A DNA stretch of 64,000 bases. It comes from Streptomyces orinoci. Lineage in GTDB: Bacteria > Actinomycetota > Actinomycetes > Streptomycetales > Streptomycetaceae. The notes beneath the pieces are model-generated. The model was given only the letters and a program-made list of their open reading frames with translations. It was not told the DNA's origin and ran no database searches. The stretch spans positions 64,439 to 128,438 of the forward strand of contig NZ_PHNC01000031.1 of NCBI RefSeq assembly GCF_003121295.1. Direction: 5' to 3'. The position numbers and the translations under genes were made by a program. Below, piece by piece: positions 1 to 7,563 of this stretch. Numbering within the stretch: the stretch's first letter is position 1; the number at the start of each line of letters is the position of its first letter.

Positions 1-1991
1 CCAAGTTCGCGGTCTTCCCCGGTTCGGCGCTGTTCAAGAAGCCGCCGCGCTGGGTGATGTCCGCCGAGCTGGTGGAGACCTCCCGGCTGTGGGCCCGGGT
101 CAACGCCCGGATCGAGCCGGAGTGGATCGAACCGCTGGCCCAGCACCTGGTCAAGCGCACCTACAGCGAGCCGCACTGGGAGCAGAAGCAGGCCGCGGTG
201 CTGGCCTATGAGCGGGTGACGCTCTATGGGGTGCCCATCGTCGCCCAGCGCAAGGTCAACTACGGCCGGATCGACCCCGAGGTCAGCAGGGAGCTGTTCA
301 TCCGCCATGCCCTGGTGGAGGGCGACTGGCGCACCCATCACCAGTTCTTCCATGACAACCGCAAACTCCTCGGCGAGGTCGAGGAGTTGGAGCACCGGGC
401 GCGGCGCCGGGACATCCTGGTGGACGATGAGACCCTGTTCGACTTCTATGACCAGCGGCTGCCCGAACATGTGGTCTCCGGTGCGCACTTCGACTCCTGG
501 TGGAAGCACAAGCACCGCGAGGAGCCGGAGTTGCTCAACTTTGAGCACTCCATGCTCATCAATGAGAACGCGGAGGCGGTCACCAAGGCCGACTACCCGG
601 ACTCCTGGCGCCAGGGCCGGCTGAAGTTCAAGGTCACCTATCAGTTCGAGCCGGGCGCGGACGCGGACGGTGTCACCGTGCACATCCCGCTCCAGGTGCT
701 CAACCAGGTCACCTCCGAGGGCTTCGACTGGCAGATCCCCGGACTGCGCGAGGGCCTGGTCACCGAGCTGATCCGCGCACTGCCCAAGCCCATCCGCCGG
801 CACTGTGTACCGGCGCCCGACTACGCCGCCGCCTTCCTGGACTCCGTGGTGCCCCTCCAGGAGCCGCTCACCGCCGCCCTGGCCCGGGAGCTGCACCGCA
901 GGACGGGGGTGCGGGTGGAGCCCGAGGACTTCGACCTGGGCAAGATCCCCGACCACCTGAAGATCACCTTCCGGGTGGTGGACGAGCGCAAGCGGAAGAT
1001 CGCCGAGGACAAGGACCTGGAGGCGCTGCGGCTGCGGCTGAAGCCCAGGACCCAGGCGGCCATCACCAAGGCCTTCGAAAAGGCCGCCGAGTCCGCCTCC
1101 GGCGCCCCCGCGGGCCCCGAGCAGCGGTCGGGCCTCACCCGGTGGACCATCGGCACCCTGCCCCGCACCTTCGAGACCAAGCGGGCCGGCCAGCCGGTCA
1201 AGGCGTACCCGGCGCTGGTGGACGAGGGCGCCTCGGTGGCCGTACGGCTCTTCGACACCGAGGCGGAGCAGCGGACCGCCATGTGGCGGGGCACCCGCCG
1301 GCTGATCCTGCTCAATCTGCCGTCCAACCCCGCCAAGTTCGCCCAGGACAAGCTGAGCAACCAGCAGAAGCTGGCGCTGTCCGCCAATCCGCATGGCTCC
1401 ATCCAGGCGCTGTTCGAGGACTGCGTCGCCGGGGCGGCGGACCGGCTGATCGCCGCGCATGGCGGCCCGGCCTGGGACGAGGAGGGCTTCCGCAAGCTCT
1501 TCGACGCGGTGCGCACCGACATTGTGAATGTGACGCTGGACACCATCCGCCAGACCCAGGAGGTGCTGGCCGCCTGGCACGCCTGCGAGCGCCGGCTGAA
1601 GGCGACCACCAGCCCGGTGCTGCTGCCCTCGCTCACCGATGTCCGGCAGCAGCTGGATGCGCTGATCAAGCCGGGCTTTGTCACCGAGCACGGGGTGCGG
1701 CGCCTGCCCGATCTGATGCGCTACCTGGTGGCGGTGGACCGCCGGCTGGCCCAACTGCCCACCAACGCCCAGCGGGACGCCGCCCGGCTGGCCAAGATCA
1801 AGGAGATGCAGGACGAGCACGCCTGGCTGCTGGAGCAGTTCCCCAAGGGGCGCCCGGTGCCCCAGGAGGCGCTGGACATCCGCTGGATGATCGAGGAGCT
1901 CCGGGTGAGCTACTTCGCCCATGCGCTGGGCACCGCCTTCCCGGTCTCGGACAAGCGGATCGTCAAGGCGATCGACGCCCTGGCCCCCTGA
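1..1991 (+). CDS. hrpA: ATP-dependent RNA helicase HrpA, C-terminal half (5' truncated)
   Basis: The reading frame is open to the left edge (first full codon at base 3), so the ATG at 54 is internal and about 663 residues are visible. The sequence matches the C-terminal half of bacterial HrpA, a DEAH-box helicase acting on RNA: the OB-fold region followed by the long DUF3418 domain that ends the family. The helicase motor motifs would lie upstream, outside the window; full-length actinobacterial HrpA is roughly 1,300 residues. It ends in TGA, followed closely by a tRNA promoter, so it is the last gene of its unit. No frameshift is visible. The family assignment is confident; the RNA substrate in Streptomyces is not known to me. 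Confidence 0.9.
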   Translation, partial: KFAVFPGSALFKKPPRWVMSAELVETSRLWARVNARIEPEWIEPLAQHLVKRTYSEPHWEQKQAAVLAYERVTLYGVPIVAQRKVNYGRIDPEVSRELFIRHALVEGDWRTHHQFFHDNRKLLGEVEELEHRARRRDILVDDETLFDFYDQRLPEHVVSGAHFDSWWKHKHREEPELLNFEHSMLINENAEAVTKADYPDSWRQGRLKFKVTYQFEPGADADGVTVHIPLQVLNQVTSEGFDWQIPGLREGLVTELIRALPKPIRRHCVPAPDYAAAFLDSVVPLQEPLTAALARELHRRTGVRVEPEDFDLGKIPDHLKITFRVVDERKRKIAEDKDLEALRLRLKPRTQAAITKAFEKAAESASGAPAGPEQRSGLTRWTIGTLPRTFETKRAGQPVKAYPALVDEGASVAVRLFDTEAEQRTAMWRGTRRLILLNLPSNPAKFAQDKLSNQQKLALSANPHGSIQALFEDCVAGAADRLIAAHGGPAWDEEGFRKLFDAVRTDIVNVTLDTIRQTQEVLAAWHACERRLKATTSPVLLPSLTDVRQQLDALIKPGFVTEHGVRRLPDLMRYLVAVDRRLAQLPTNAQRDAARLAKIKEMQDEHAWLLEQFPKGRPVPQEALDIRWMIEELRVSYFAHALGTAFPVSDKRIVKAIDALAP

Positions 1992-2026
1992 CGCCGGAGC
2001 GCCGGCGGGCGGCCGGGGAGATCGGG

Positions 2027-2057
2027 TTCGACCGCACCCCCTGACCTGCTGTAGAGT
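2027..2057 (+). promoter_or_regulatory. Promoter of tRNA-Asp
   Basis: A TTCGAC-like -35 (2027-2032) and a TAGAGT -10 (2052-2057) are separated by 19 bases, about 39 bases before the mature tRNA. The same -10 hexamer with the same spacing precedes the tRNA-Gly cluster near 16.24 kb, which supports both calls. Confidence 0.5.
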
Positions 2058-2095
2058 CTTGCTTCGCAGCCCCGCGGAAGCGGAGCGGCAAGCAA

Positions 2096-2170
2096 GGTCC
2101 TGTGGAGCAGTTTGGAGTGCTCGCCACCCTGTCAAGGTGGAGGCCGCGGGTTCAAATCCCGTCAGGACCG
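2096..2170 (+). tRNA. tRNA-Asp (anticodon GTC)
   Basis: A complete cloverleaf: acceptor stem GGTCCTG/CAGGACC (2096-2102 with 2163-2169), D-stem GAGC/GCTC, anticodon stem CCACC/GGTGG with loop CTGTCAA (GTC at 2131-2133), T-stem GCGGG/CCCGT with loop TTCAAAT, and discriminator G at 2170. CCA is not encoded. It reads GAC and GAU codons. A terminator hairpin begins ten bases after the 3' end. Confidence 0.97.
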
Positions 2171-2179
2171 CATCGATTG

Positions 2180-2211
2180 AGAGGCCCGGACCCCTGGGGG
2201 TTCGGGCCTCT
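2180..2211 (+). terminator. Terminator of tRNA-Asp
   Basis: A 9-bp GC-rich stem, AGAGGCCCG/CGGGCCTCT, is followed by a pyrimidine-rich tract (TCCTTTTC). It sits right behind tRNA-Asp. Confidence 0.75.
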
Positions 2212-2248
2212 CTCCTTTTCTCCGGAACCCTGCGGCCGAGGCCGCCCG

Positions 2249-2292
2249 GGTCCTAGACTGTGGCGCAGGCCACGCAAATCCCGTCAGGTCCG
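2249..2292 (+). pseudogene. Decayed tRNA-Asp remnant (both ends, no middle)
   Basis: Bases 2275-2292 repeat the 3' end of the upstream tRNA-Asp with one mismatch (17 of 18). Just upstream, GGTCCT (2249-2254) and TGTGGCGCAG resemble its 5' end. The anticodon arm and most of the D-arm are missing and the acceptor strands no longer pair. A terminator hairpin follows, as it does for the intact gene. I read it as a tandem tRNA copy with an internal deletion; an attachment-site scar is the alternative. TAGACT inside it could still act as a -10 box for the next gene. Confidence 0.5.
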
Positions 2293-2310
2293 CCCCGGTT
2301 GCGGGCGTTG

Positions 2311-2340
2311 AAGGCCGGCTCCCCCGGGTCCGGCCTTCTT
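2311..2340 (+). terminator. Terminator hairpin after the tRNA-Asp remnant
   Basis: The stem AAGGCCGG/CCGGCCTT (2311-2318 with 2330-2337) encloses a C-rich loop and is followed by CTTGTG. Confidence 0.65.
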
Positions 2341-2402
2341 GTGTGCGCGCTTGACTGGGACACGTGCCAGAGGTACCCACTCAGTGGGAGGTGCTGCGCT
2401 CG

Positions 2403-2588
2403 ATGACGATGACCACCCGGACCGAGAGCACCAGCACGGCGGACGGCATCCGGCATGCGACCCGGGCCCTGTTGCGGGCCCATCTCGCGGCAGCCACCGG
2501 CTATCGGCACCTGACCCGGCACTGCCCGGTCTGCCACCGGCTGCTGCGGCTGGCCCAGGAGGGCGCCGAGGGGCCCATACGCGGCTGA
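2403..2588 (+). CDS. Small conserved Streptomyces protein (DUF6274-like)
   Basis: A 61-residue protein. A Thr/Ser-rich N-terminus is followed by a basic helical stretch, then a Cys-Pro-x-Cys-His motif near residue 42 that looks like half of a metal-binding knuckle. I recognise it as the small actinobacterial family annotated DUF6274; no function is known to me. The ATG at 2403 is chosen because GGGAGG lies about 10 bases upstream; an ATG six bases further on is also possible. It stands alone between the tRNA remnant and the bldC terminator. Family confidence is moderate, coding confidence good. Confidence 0.65.
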   Translation: MTMTTRTESTSTADGIRHATRALLRAHLAAATGYRHLTRHCPVCHRLLRLAQEGAEGPIRG

Positions 2589-2824
2589 GAGGGCCCAACG
2601 GCGGCCCATGGCAAGGCAATCGGTGACACCGGCCGTCCTCTACCGCTTCCGCACGGCGGGCAGCAAGAACCTCGCACTGTGACGGTAGTCACCCTAAATC
2701 CTTACGTATGGGGGGAACTCACACCCTGCCCACCACCGGTCAATTTAATATGTGCAATTGCACCGACCGCTCAACCAACTCCCCGGACCCCTCCGGGAGT
2801 CGGCCGGGCGGCGCCCCGCGGGCA

Positions 2825-2861
2825 TAAAAAGATCGCGCTGGACCCGGCGGAGTCCAGCGCG
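2825..2861 (-). terminator. Terminator of bldC
   Basis: On the minus strand a 10-bp stem built on GCGCTGGAC/GTCCAGCGC is followed by a run of five T. It lies about 70 bases past the bldC stop. The stretch 2589-2824 between the DUF6274-like gene and this hairpin shows no gene that I can support. Confidence 0.8.
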
Positions 2862-2929
2862 CTCTTCACGTACCAGTCGGGCGGCTCACCGGGTTGGGGG
2901 CCCCGGAAATCGCCCCGTCATTCAGTTGT

Positions 2930-3136
2930 TCAGGCTTCGCTTCGCTGCTGCGGAATGCCCGCCAGCAGGGCACGGACCTCCGCTTCGCGGTATCGGCGAT
3001 GCCCTCCGAGCGTGCGGATGGACGTGAGCTTGCCTGCCTTGGCCCACCGCGTGACCGTCTTCGGGTCCACGCGGAACATCGTGGCAACCTCAGCCGGGGT
3101 CAGCAGCGGCTCGGCATCAGGGGTGCGAGCGGTCAT
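2930..3136 (-). CDS. bldC: Developmental regulator BldC (MerR-like DNA-binding protein)
   Basis: A 68-residue protein that is essentially a single winged helix-turn-helix of the MerR type with no effector domain, which is diagnostic of BldC. The helix pair around residues 11-30 (LTPAEVATMFRVDPKTVTRW) and the wing with GGHRRY are present. In Streptomyces BldC binds head-to-tail to direct repeats and holds back the switch to sporulation. The start is supported by GAGGAGG seven bases upstream. It is monocistronic, with its own terminator and a long leader that contains a 24-base dyad. Its neighbourhood (hrpA on one side, vdh on the other) matches the bldC locus in other streptomycetes as I recall it. 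Confidence 0.96.
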   Translation of the reverse strand: MTARTPDAEPLLTPAEVATMFRVDPKTVTRWAKAGKLTSIRTLGGHRRYREAEVRALLAGIPQQRSEA

Positions 3137-3152
3137 GAGCGGCCTCCTCGGG

Positions 3153-3176
3153 AGAACCGAGTTCAGGATCGGTTCT
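3153..3176 (-). promoter_or_regulatory. Dyad in the bldC leader
   Basis: A perfect inverted repeat, AGAACCGA-N8-TCGGTTCT, ends three bases before the bldC ribosome-binding site. It could be an operator or an mRNA hairpin controlling access to that site. BldC is described as binding direct repeats, so this dyad is not an obvious autoregulatory site. Confidence 0.55.
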
Positions 3177-3623
3177 TTCCTCTAAATTCTGCACCTTGAC
3201 CCACGTTGCCCGAAATGGCGGACGCGGGCCGAGTCGGTTATAGGACGAACGGCTTGTCCTCGGCACTACAACTACACCATCTGTCCAGCCACGTCGGCCA
3301 AACCGATGGAATTGCCCTCTCAGGTGTTCAACCTCGACGGAACCCGATGGACCATGTCATAGCGGACAGTCACGCAGTCGTGACGATCAGTCACAGTGGG
3401 ATCAGGGGTCATCAGGCCCGTCAAGAAGAGCAATACCGATCAATCCACCCGTACTCGGATAGAAGGAGCCCTTCCCGGACTCCTTGTCCTATTTTGCCAC
3501 GAGGGTGGGCGATGGGCGCAAGACTTGACGTAAGTGCGTTAGATCACGGTTGCTCCAATGGCCCGGATCAGGACCTAGGTCCCGTAGCGGAAATCACAAC
3601 GGTCCCACCATGCCCAAAAGCGG
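3177..3623. other. Non-coding upstream region of bldC
   Basis: About 450 bases with lower GC than the flanking genes and no supported gene. It should contain the bldC promoter. The half-site GTCAC occurs three times in 26 bases (3369-3394, once inverted), a possible regulator-binding cluster. The plus-strand reading frame running through here into vdh has no coding character before 4691. Confidence 0.5.
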
Positions 3624-3643
3624 CGTCAGTTGGCGAACTGACG
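3615..3643 (-). terminator. Hairpin overlapping the stop codon of the 3626-4486 gene
   Basis: The stem CGTCAGTT/AACTGACG (3624-3631 with 3636-3643) includes the stop codon; the minus-strand transcript then runs into CCGCTTTT. Confidence 0.5.
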
Positions 3644-4486
3644 GTCCCGGACGGCCCGCCAGCGCTCGGTGAGCCGTGCATACGCCTCCCCCGCCCGCCG
3701 GCCGTCACCGGCCCGCAGGGCGGCCAGCCCCTCCGCGGTGTCCGCCGCGGAACGGTCGTCGGCCAACTGTGCCTCCGGAACCATATGCACCAGCCCGCCG
3801 TAGTCCAGCTCCACCAGCGAACGCGGATGGAACTCCTCCAGCCAGCGCCCCACCTCCACCAGGCCGTCGATCAACGGCCCCTCCTCAATGGCATCCCGCA
3901 GCGTACGCAGTGCCCGGGCCACCCGTCGCCGGGCCTGCACCATGGGAGTGCGGTAGCGCAGCCGCAGCCCCCCGCCGCCGGAACCCCCGCCGCCCTGCGG
4001 GGCCTTGCCGTACTCGCGTTCCTCGTCGGAGAAGAGCACGAACCAGCGCAGCGGCACCTGCCAGGTGGCGGTGCGGATCCATGGCCGGGCATCGGGATTG
4101 CGCTCCTGCCAGCGCGCGTAGTCCGCCTCCGCCTGCCGGCGCACCACCGGCGGCAGCACCGCGTCCAGCACCGCGGCCGGAAACCGTTCGGAGAGCTCCT
4201 CCAGCGCCAGCCAGCCGCGCAGCCGGGTGCGCCAGGGACAGACACAGACCACGCCGTCCACCACCGCGACAAAGGCGTCACCGCTCTCATGCACCGGCAC
4301 CGCCACCGGCGGGGTGGGCAGCAAGTCGGCCAGCGAGCGGCGGAGTTCGTCCTGCGCGGTGGGCAGCTCCTCGCGCCGGGCGTAGCCGGCCCAGTGGGAG
4401 CGTTCGGGTTCCGGGAAGGCGCCCAGCGGTTCGTAAACCCGGAGATACGCCGCGTACGGGACGTTCACCGACGACGCCAGACCCAC
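3626..4486 (-). CDS. Conserved Streptomyces protein of unknown function
   Basis: A 286-residue protein I cannot place in a functional family. No signal peptide or membrane segment is visible. The N-terminal half is rich in aromatic and acidic residues (the region VYEPLGAFPEPE), the middle has a Trp/Arg-rich segment typical of an intracellular enzyme or scaffold, and a Gly-rich loop at about residues 162-172 may separate two domains. A homologue occupies the same place between bldC and vdh in other streptomycetes, from memory. The GTG at 4486 is chosen because GAGGGAG lies five bases upstream; the longer frame reaching back over the vdh start is an antisense shadow. It diverges from vdh across about 200 bases. 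Confidence 0.7.
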   Translation of the reverse strand: MGLASSVNVPYAAYLRVYEPLGAFPEPERSHWAGYARREELPTAQDELRRSLADLLPTPPVAVPVHESGDAFVAVVDGVVCVCPWRTRLRGWLALEELSERFPAAVLDAVLPPVVRRQAEADYARWQERNPDARPWIRTATWQVPLRWFVLFSDEEREYGKAPQGGGGSGGGGLRLRYRTPMVQARRRVARALRTLRDAIEEGPLIDGLVEVGRWLEEFHPRSLVELDYGGLVHMVPEAQLADDRSAADTAEGLAALRAGDGRRAGEAYARLTERWRAVRDRQFAN

Positions 4487-4690
4487 GCTCGCTCCCTCAA
4501 GCCGGAGGATCACCGCGGGGAGCCGGCCGCCCGCTCCCCCTCCGGTGCAAATCGTCCCATGGCGCCGGAGCCCGGGAGAGTGATCCTCGGCACCGCACCC
4601 ATGCGAGGGCCGTCCAGGCCCTACGCTCGTGCCAACCGGCCCTCCGGTACCCCGGGAGGGCAACTCCGCGAGACATATGGAGTCACCACA

Positions 4691-5824
4691 GTGACTGACG
4701 TACGTCCCACCTCCGGCACCGACACCGGCAGCACCGAAGGCGTGCTGCACACCCTGTTCCGCTCCGACCTCGGCGGCCATGAGCAGGTGGTGCTCTGCCA
4801 GGACCGGGCCACCGGCCTCAAGGCCGTGATCGCCCTCCACTCCACCGCCCTGGGCCCCGCCCTGGGCGGTACGCGTTTCTACCCCTATGCCTCCGAGGAG
4901 GAGGCGGTACGGGACGCGCTCAATCTCTCCCGCGGGATGTCCTACAAGAACGCCCTGGCGGGACTGGAGCATGGCGGCGGAAAGGCCGTGATCATCGGCG
5001 ACCCCGAAGAGATCAAGACCGAACAACTGCTGCTCGCCTACGGCCGGTTCGTGGCCTCTCTTGGCGGCCGCTATGTCACCGCCTGCGATGTGGGCACCTA
5101 TGTCCAGGACATGGACGTGGTGGCCCGGGAGTGCCGCTGGACCACCGGCCGTTCACCGGAGCGGGGCGGCGCCGGTGACTCCTCGGTGCTCACCGCCTTC
5201 GGCGTCTTCCAGGGCATGCGGGCCGCGGCCGGGCACCGGTGGGGTGAGCCCACGCTGCGCGGCCGCCGGGTGGGCGTGGCCGGGGTGGGCAAGGTCGGGC
5301 ACCACCTGGTGGAGCATCTGATCGAGGACGGCGCCCAGGTGGTGGTCACCGATGTCCGGCCGGAGGCCGTGGCCCGGATCACCGAGCGCCACCCGGAGGT
5401 CACCGCGGTGCCGGATGCGGCGGCCCTGGTCCGCGCCCCCCTCGATGTCTACGCCCCCTGCGCCCTCGGCGGCGCGCTGGACGACGCCACGGTGGCCGCC
5501 CTGACCGCCACCGTGGTCTGCGGCGCGGCCAACAACCAGCTGGCCCACCCCGGGGTGGAGAAGGACCTGGCCGACCGGGGCATCCTCTACGCCCCCGACT
5601 ATGTGGTGAACGCCGGCGGAGTGATCCAGGTCGCCGATGAACTGAACGGTTTCGACTTCGACCGGGCCAAGGCCAAGGCGGCCAAGATCTACGACACCAC
5701 GCTGGCCATATTCGACCGGGCGCATACGGATGGAGTACCGCCGGCGGTGGCCGCCGACCGGCTGGCGGAGGCACGGATGGCCGAGGCACGGGCGACCCGG
5801 GTGCCCCGCCAGGCACAGCGGTAA
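4691..5824 (+). CDS. vdh: Valine dehydrogenase (Leu/Phe/Val dehydrogenase family)
   Basis: A 377-residue NAD-dependent branched-chain amino acid dehydrogenase. It oxidatively deaminates valine to 2-oxoisovalerate, feeding branched-chain fatty acid and polyketide precursors. Visible motifs: the substrate segment ALGGTRFYPY, the glycine-rich catalytic loop with Lys in GLEHGGGKAVI, the second lysine region around MSYKNALAG, and a Rossmann fingerprint GVAGVGKVGHHL for the cofactor. The GTG at 4691 has GGAG eight bases upstream and gives a length slightly above the roughly 364 residues I recall for Streptomyces Vdh. It is followed by a 312-base gap, so it is probably a single-gene unit. Confidence 0.93.
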   Translation: MTDVRPTSGTDTGSTEGVLHTLFRSDLGGHEQVVLCQDRATGLKAVIALHSTALGPALGGTRFYPYASEEEAVRDALNLSRGMSYKNALAGLEHGGGKAVIIGDPEEIKTEQLLLAYGRFVASLGGRYVTACDVGTYVQDMDVVARECRWTTGRSPERGGAGDSSVLTAFGVFQGMRAAAGHRWGEPTLRGRRVGVAGVGKVGHHLVEHLIEDGAQVVVTDVRPEAVARITERHPEVTAVPDAAALVRAPLDVYAPCALGGALDDATVAALTATVVCGAANNQLAHPGVEKDLADRGILYAPDYVVNAGGVIQVADELNGFDFDRAKAKAAKIYDTTLAIFDRAHTDGVPPAVAADRLAEARMAEARATRVPRQAQR

Positions 5825-6136
5825 CGAGCGGATGCCCGGGAGCCGCACAGCGGTCCCCACAGACGCCCCGCCGGGGTGTGGCAAGGGAGATATCCCTCAC
5901 CACCCCTCGGCGGGTCGTCGCCAAGAACCGGTTAAAATCGCGGCTGACCAGTGTGGACGGGGCTCCTCGCGGGTTGTGCTCCGTGGCACGTCATGCGGGC
6001 GACGTACCGTATGGCCGCGGAAGCAGGTACCGTTGAAGTCCTACAGGCCGGATCCCTCAGCGGGGATCCGCTCTGATCAATGAACGCGTGTCAAGACTCT
6101 GGGGCCGTCGAGCCCCGTCATTGAGGGGGTCGAGCC
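5825..6136 (+). other. Non-coding leader region before the DUF3073 gene
   Basis: There is no gene here. A hairpin GGATCCC-N5-GGGGATCC lies at 6050-6069 and a weaker GGGGC/GCCCC hairpin near 6101-6116, just before the ribosome-binding site. An AT-richer patch near 5930-5945 may hold promoter elements. I do not recognise a riboswitch. Confidence 0.4.
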
Positions 6137-6397
6137 ATGGGGCGCGGCCGGGCCAAGGCCAAGCAGACAAAGGTCGCCCGCCAGCTGAAGTACAACAGCG
6201 GCGGGACCGACCTCTCACGTCTGGCCAATGAGCTGGGCGCAACGCAGCCGTCAACGAAGCGGCCGCCGAACAGCGAGCCGCTCGAGGACGAGCTGGACGA
6301 CGACCCGTACGCCCAGTACGCGGCGCGTTACAACGATGACGAGGATGAGGACGACCACACGGTGTCCGATCACTCCGCATACCGTCGCCGCGCTTGA
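6137..6397 (+). CDS. DUF3073 family small protein
   Basis: An 86-residue protein. The basic N-terminus (GRGRAKAKQTKVARQLKY) is the hallmark of the actinobacterial DUF3073 family; the C-terminal half is strongly acidic with Asp/Glu runs, then ends basic. This split charge suggests nucleic-acid binding or a partner-binding tail, but no function is established to my knowledge. The ATG has GAGGGGG upstream. The position between vdh and purM is the usual one in Streptomyces. It ends at a strong bidirectional terminator. Confidence 0.88.
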   Translation: MGRGRAKAKQTKVARQLKYNSGGTDLSRLANELGATQPSTKRPPNSEPLEDELDDDPYAQYAARYNDDEDEDDHTVSDHSAYRRRA

Positions 6398-6414
6398 CGC
6401 GAAGACTCTCACCG

Positions 6415-6445
6415 ACCCGGTCCGGGGCTTGGCCCCGGACCGGGT
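6415..6445. terminator. Bidirectional terminator between the DUF3073 gene and purM
   Basis: A perfect 14-bp stem, ACCCGGTCCGGGGC with its complement, around a 3-base loop between two convergent genes. It serves the plus-strand DUF3073 gene and the minus-strand purF-purM unit. Confidence 0.88.
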
Positions 6446-6465
6446 TCTGTGCTGCCCGGCGCCGG

Positions 6466-7536
6466 TCAGGCTGAGTAGTCACCGGTCAGGGCCACCGCTT
6501 CGGAGTGCTCGCCGCGCTCGGTGATCTCGCCCGCGACCCAGGCGTCCAGGCCCCGGTCAGCGCAGGTGGCCAGGGCCACCTCCACGGACTCCGGCGGCAC
6601 CACCGCGATCATGCCGACGCCCATGTTGAGGGTCTTCTCCAGTTCCGGACGGGCCACCTCGCCCAGCCGGCCGACCAGGTCGAAGACCGCGCCCGGGGTC
6701 CAGGTCGAGCGGTCAACGCTCGCATGGAGATGGTCCGGGATCACTCGTGCCAGATTGTTGGCCAGTCCGCCTCCGGTGATGTGCGAAAAGGCATGCACTC
6801 GGGCGGTGCGGGTGAGCGCCAGGCAGTCCAGCGCATAGATCCGGGTGGGCTCCAGCAGTTCCTCACCCAGGGTGCGGCCGAACTCGGGCACCTGGCGGTC
6901 CAGCTCCCAGCCGGCCCGGTCGAAGAGCACATGGCGGACCAGCGAGTACCCGTTCGAGTGAAGTCCGGACGAGGCCATCGCGATGACGGCATCACCCTTG
7001 CGAATGAGATCCGCGCCCAGCACCCGGTCGGCCTCGACCACTCCGGTGCCCGCGCCGGCCACATCGAACTCGTCCGGCCCCAGCAGCCCGGGGTGCTCGG
7101 CGGTCTCCCCGCCGATCAGCGCGCAGCCGGCCAGCGAGCAGCCCTCGGCGATGCCCTTGACGATGGCCGCCACCCGCTCGGGGTGGACCTTGCCCACACA
7201 GATGTAGTCGGTCATGAACAGCGGCTCGGCGCCGCACACCACCAGGTCGTCCACGACCATGCCGACCAGGTCGTGGCCGATGGTGTCGTAGACGCCCATC
7301 CGGCGGGCGATGTCCACCTTGGTGCCCACGCCATCGGTGGCGGAGGCGAGCAGCGGACGTTCATAGCGCTTGAGGGCACTGGCGTCGAAGAGGCCGGCGA
7401 AGCCGCCGAGGCCGCCGACGACCTCGGGGCGGGTGGCCTTCTTCACCCACTGCTTCATCAGTTCGACGGCGCGGTCGCCCGCCTCGATATCGACGCCCGC
7501 GCTTGCGTAGCTGGCACCGGTGGTCTCCGAAGACAT
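6466..7536 (-). CDS. purM: Phosphoribosylformylglycinamidine cyclo-ligase (AIR synthetase)
   Basis: A 356-residue enzyme of step five of purine synthesis, converting FGAM to AIR with ATP. It shows the PurM-type N-terminal segment around SYASAGVDIEAGD, the phosphate/ATP motif TDGVGTKVDIA, and conserved MDDLVV- and ITGGG-type segments. Length is normal. It starts 27 bases after the purF stop and is surely cotranscribed with it, the common purF-purM arrangement. The reading frame is intact, with no unusual residues at the conserved motifs. Confidence 0.96.
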   Translation of the reverse strand: MSSETTGASYASAGVDIEAGDRAVELMKQWVKKATRPEVVGGLGGFAGLFDASALKRYERPLLASATDGVGTKVDIARRMGVYDTIGHDLVGMVVDDLVVCGAEPLFMTDYICVGKVHPERVAAIVKGIAEGCSLAGCALIGGETAEHPGLLGPDEFDVAGAGTGVVEADRVLGADLIRKGDAVIAMASSGLHSNGYSLVRHVLFDRAGWELDRQVPEFGRTLGEELLEPTRIYALDCLALTRTARVHAFSHITGGGLANNLARVIPDHLHASVDRSTWTPGAVFDLVGRLGEVARPELEKTLNMGVGMIAVVPPESVEVALATCADRGLDAWVAGEITERGEHSEAVALTGDYSA

Positions 7537-7563
7537 TGGTCTAGAGATCTTTCGTGTCGGGTG

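Noticed and set aside
3206..4690. Upstream extension of the vdh reading frame
   Set aside because: It runs antisense through the 3626-4486 gene and lacks the dehydrogenase fold; the GTG at 4691 has a ribosome-binding site.
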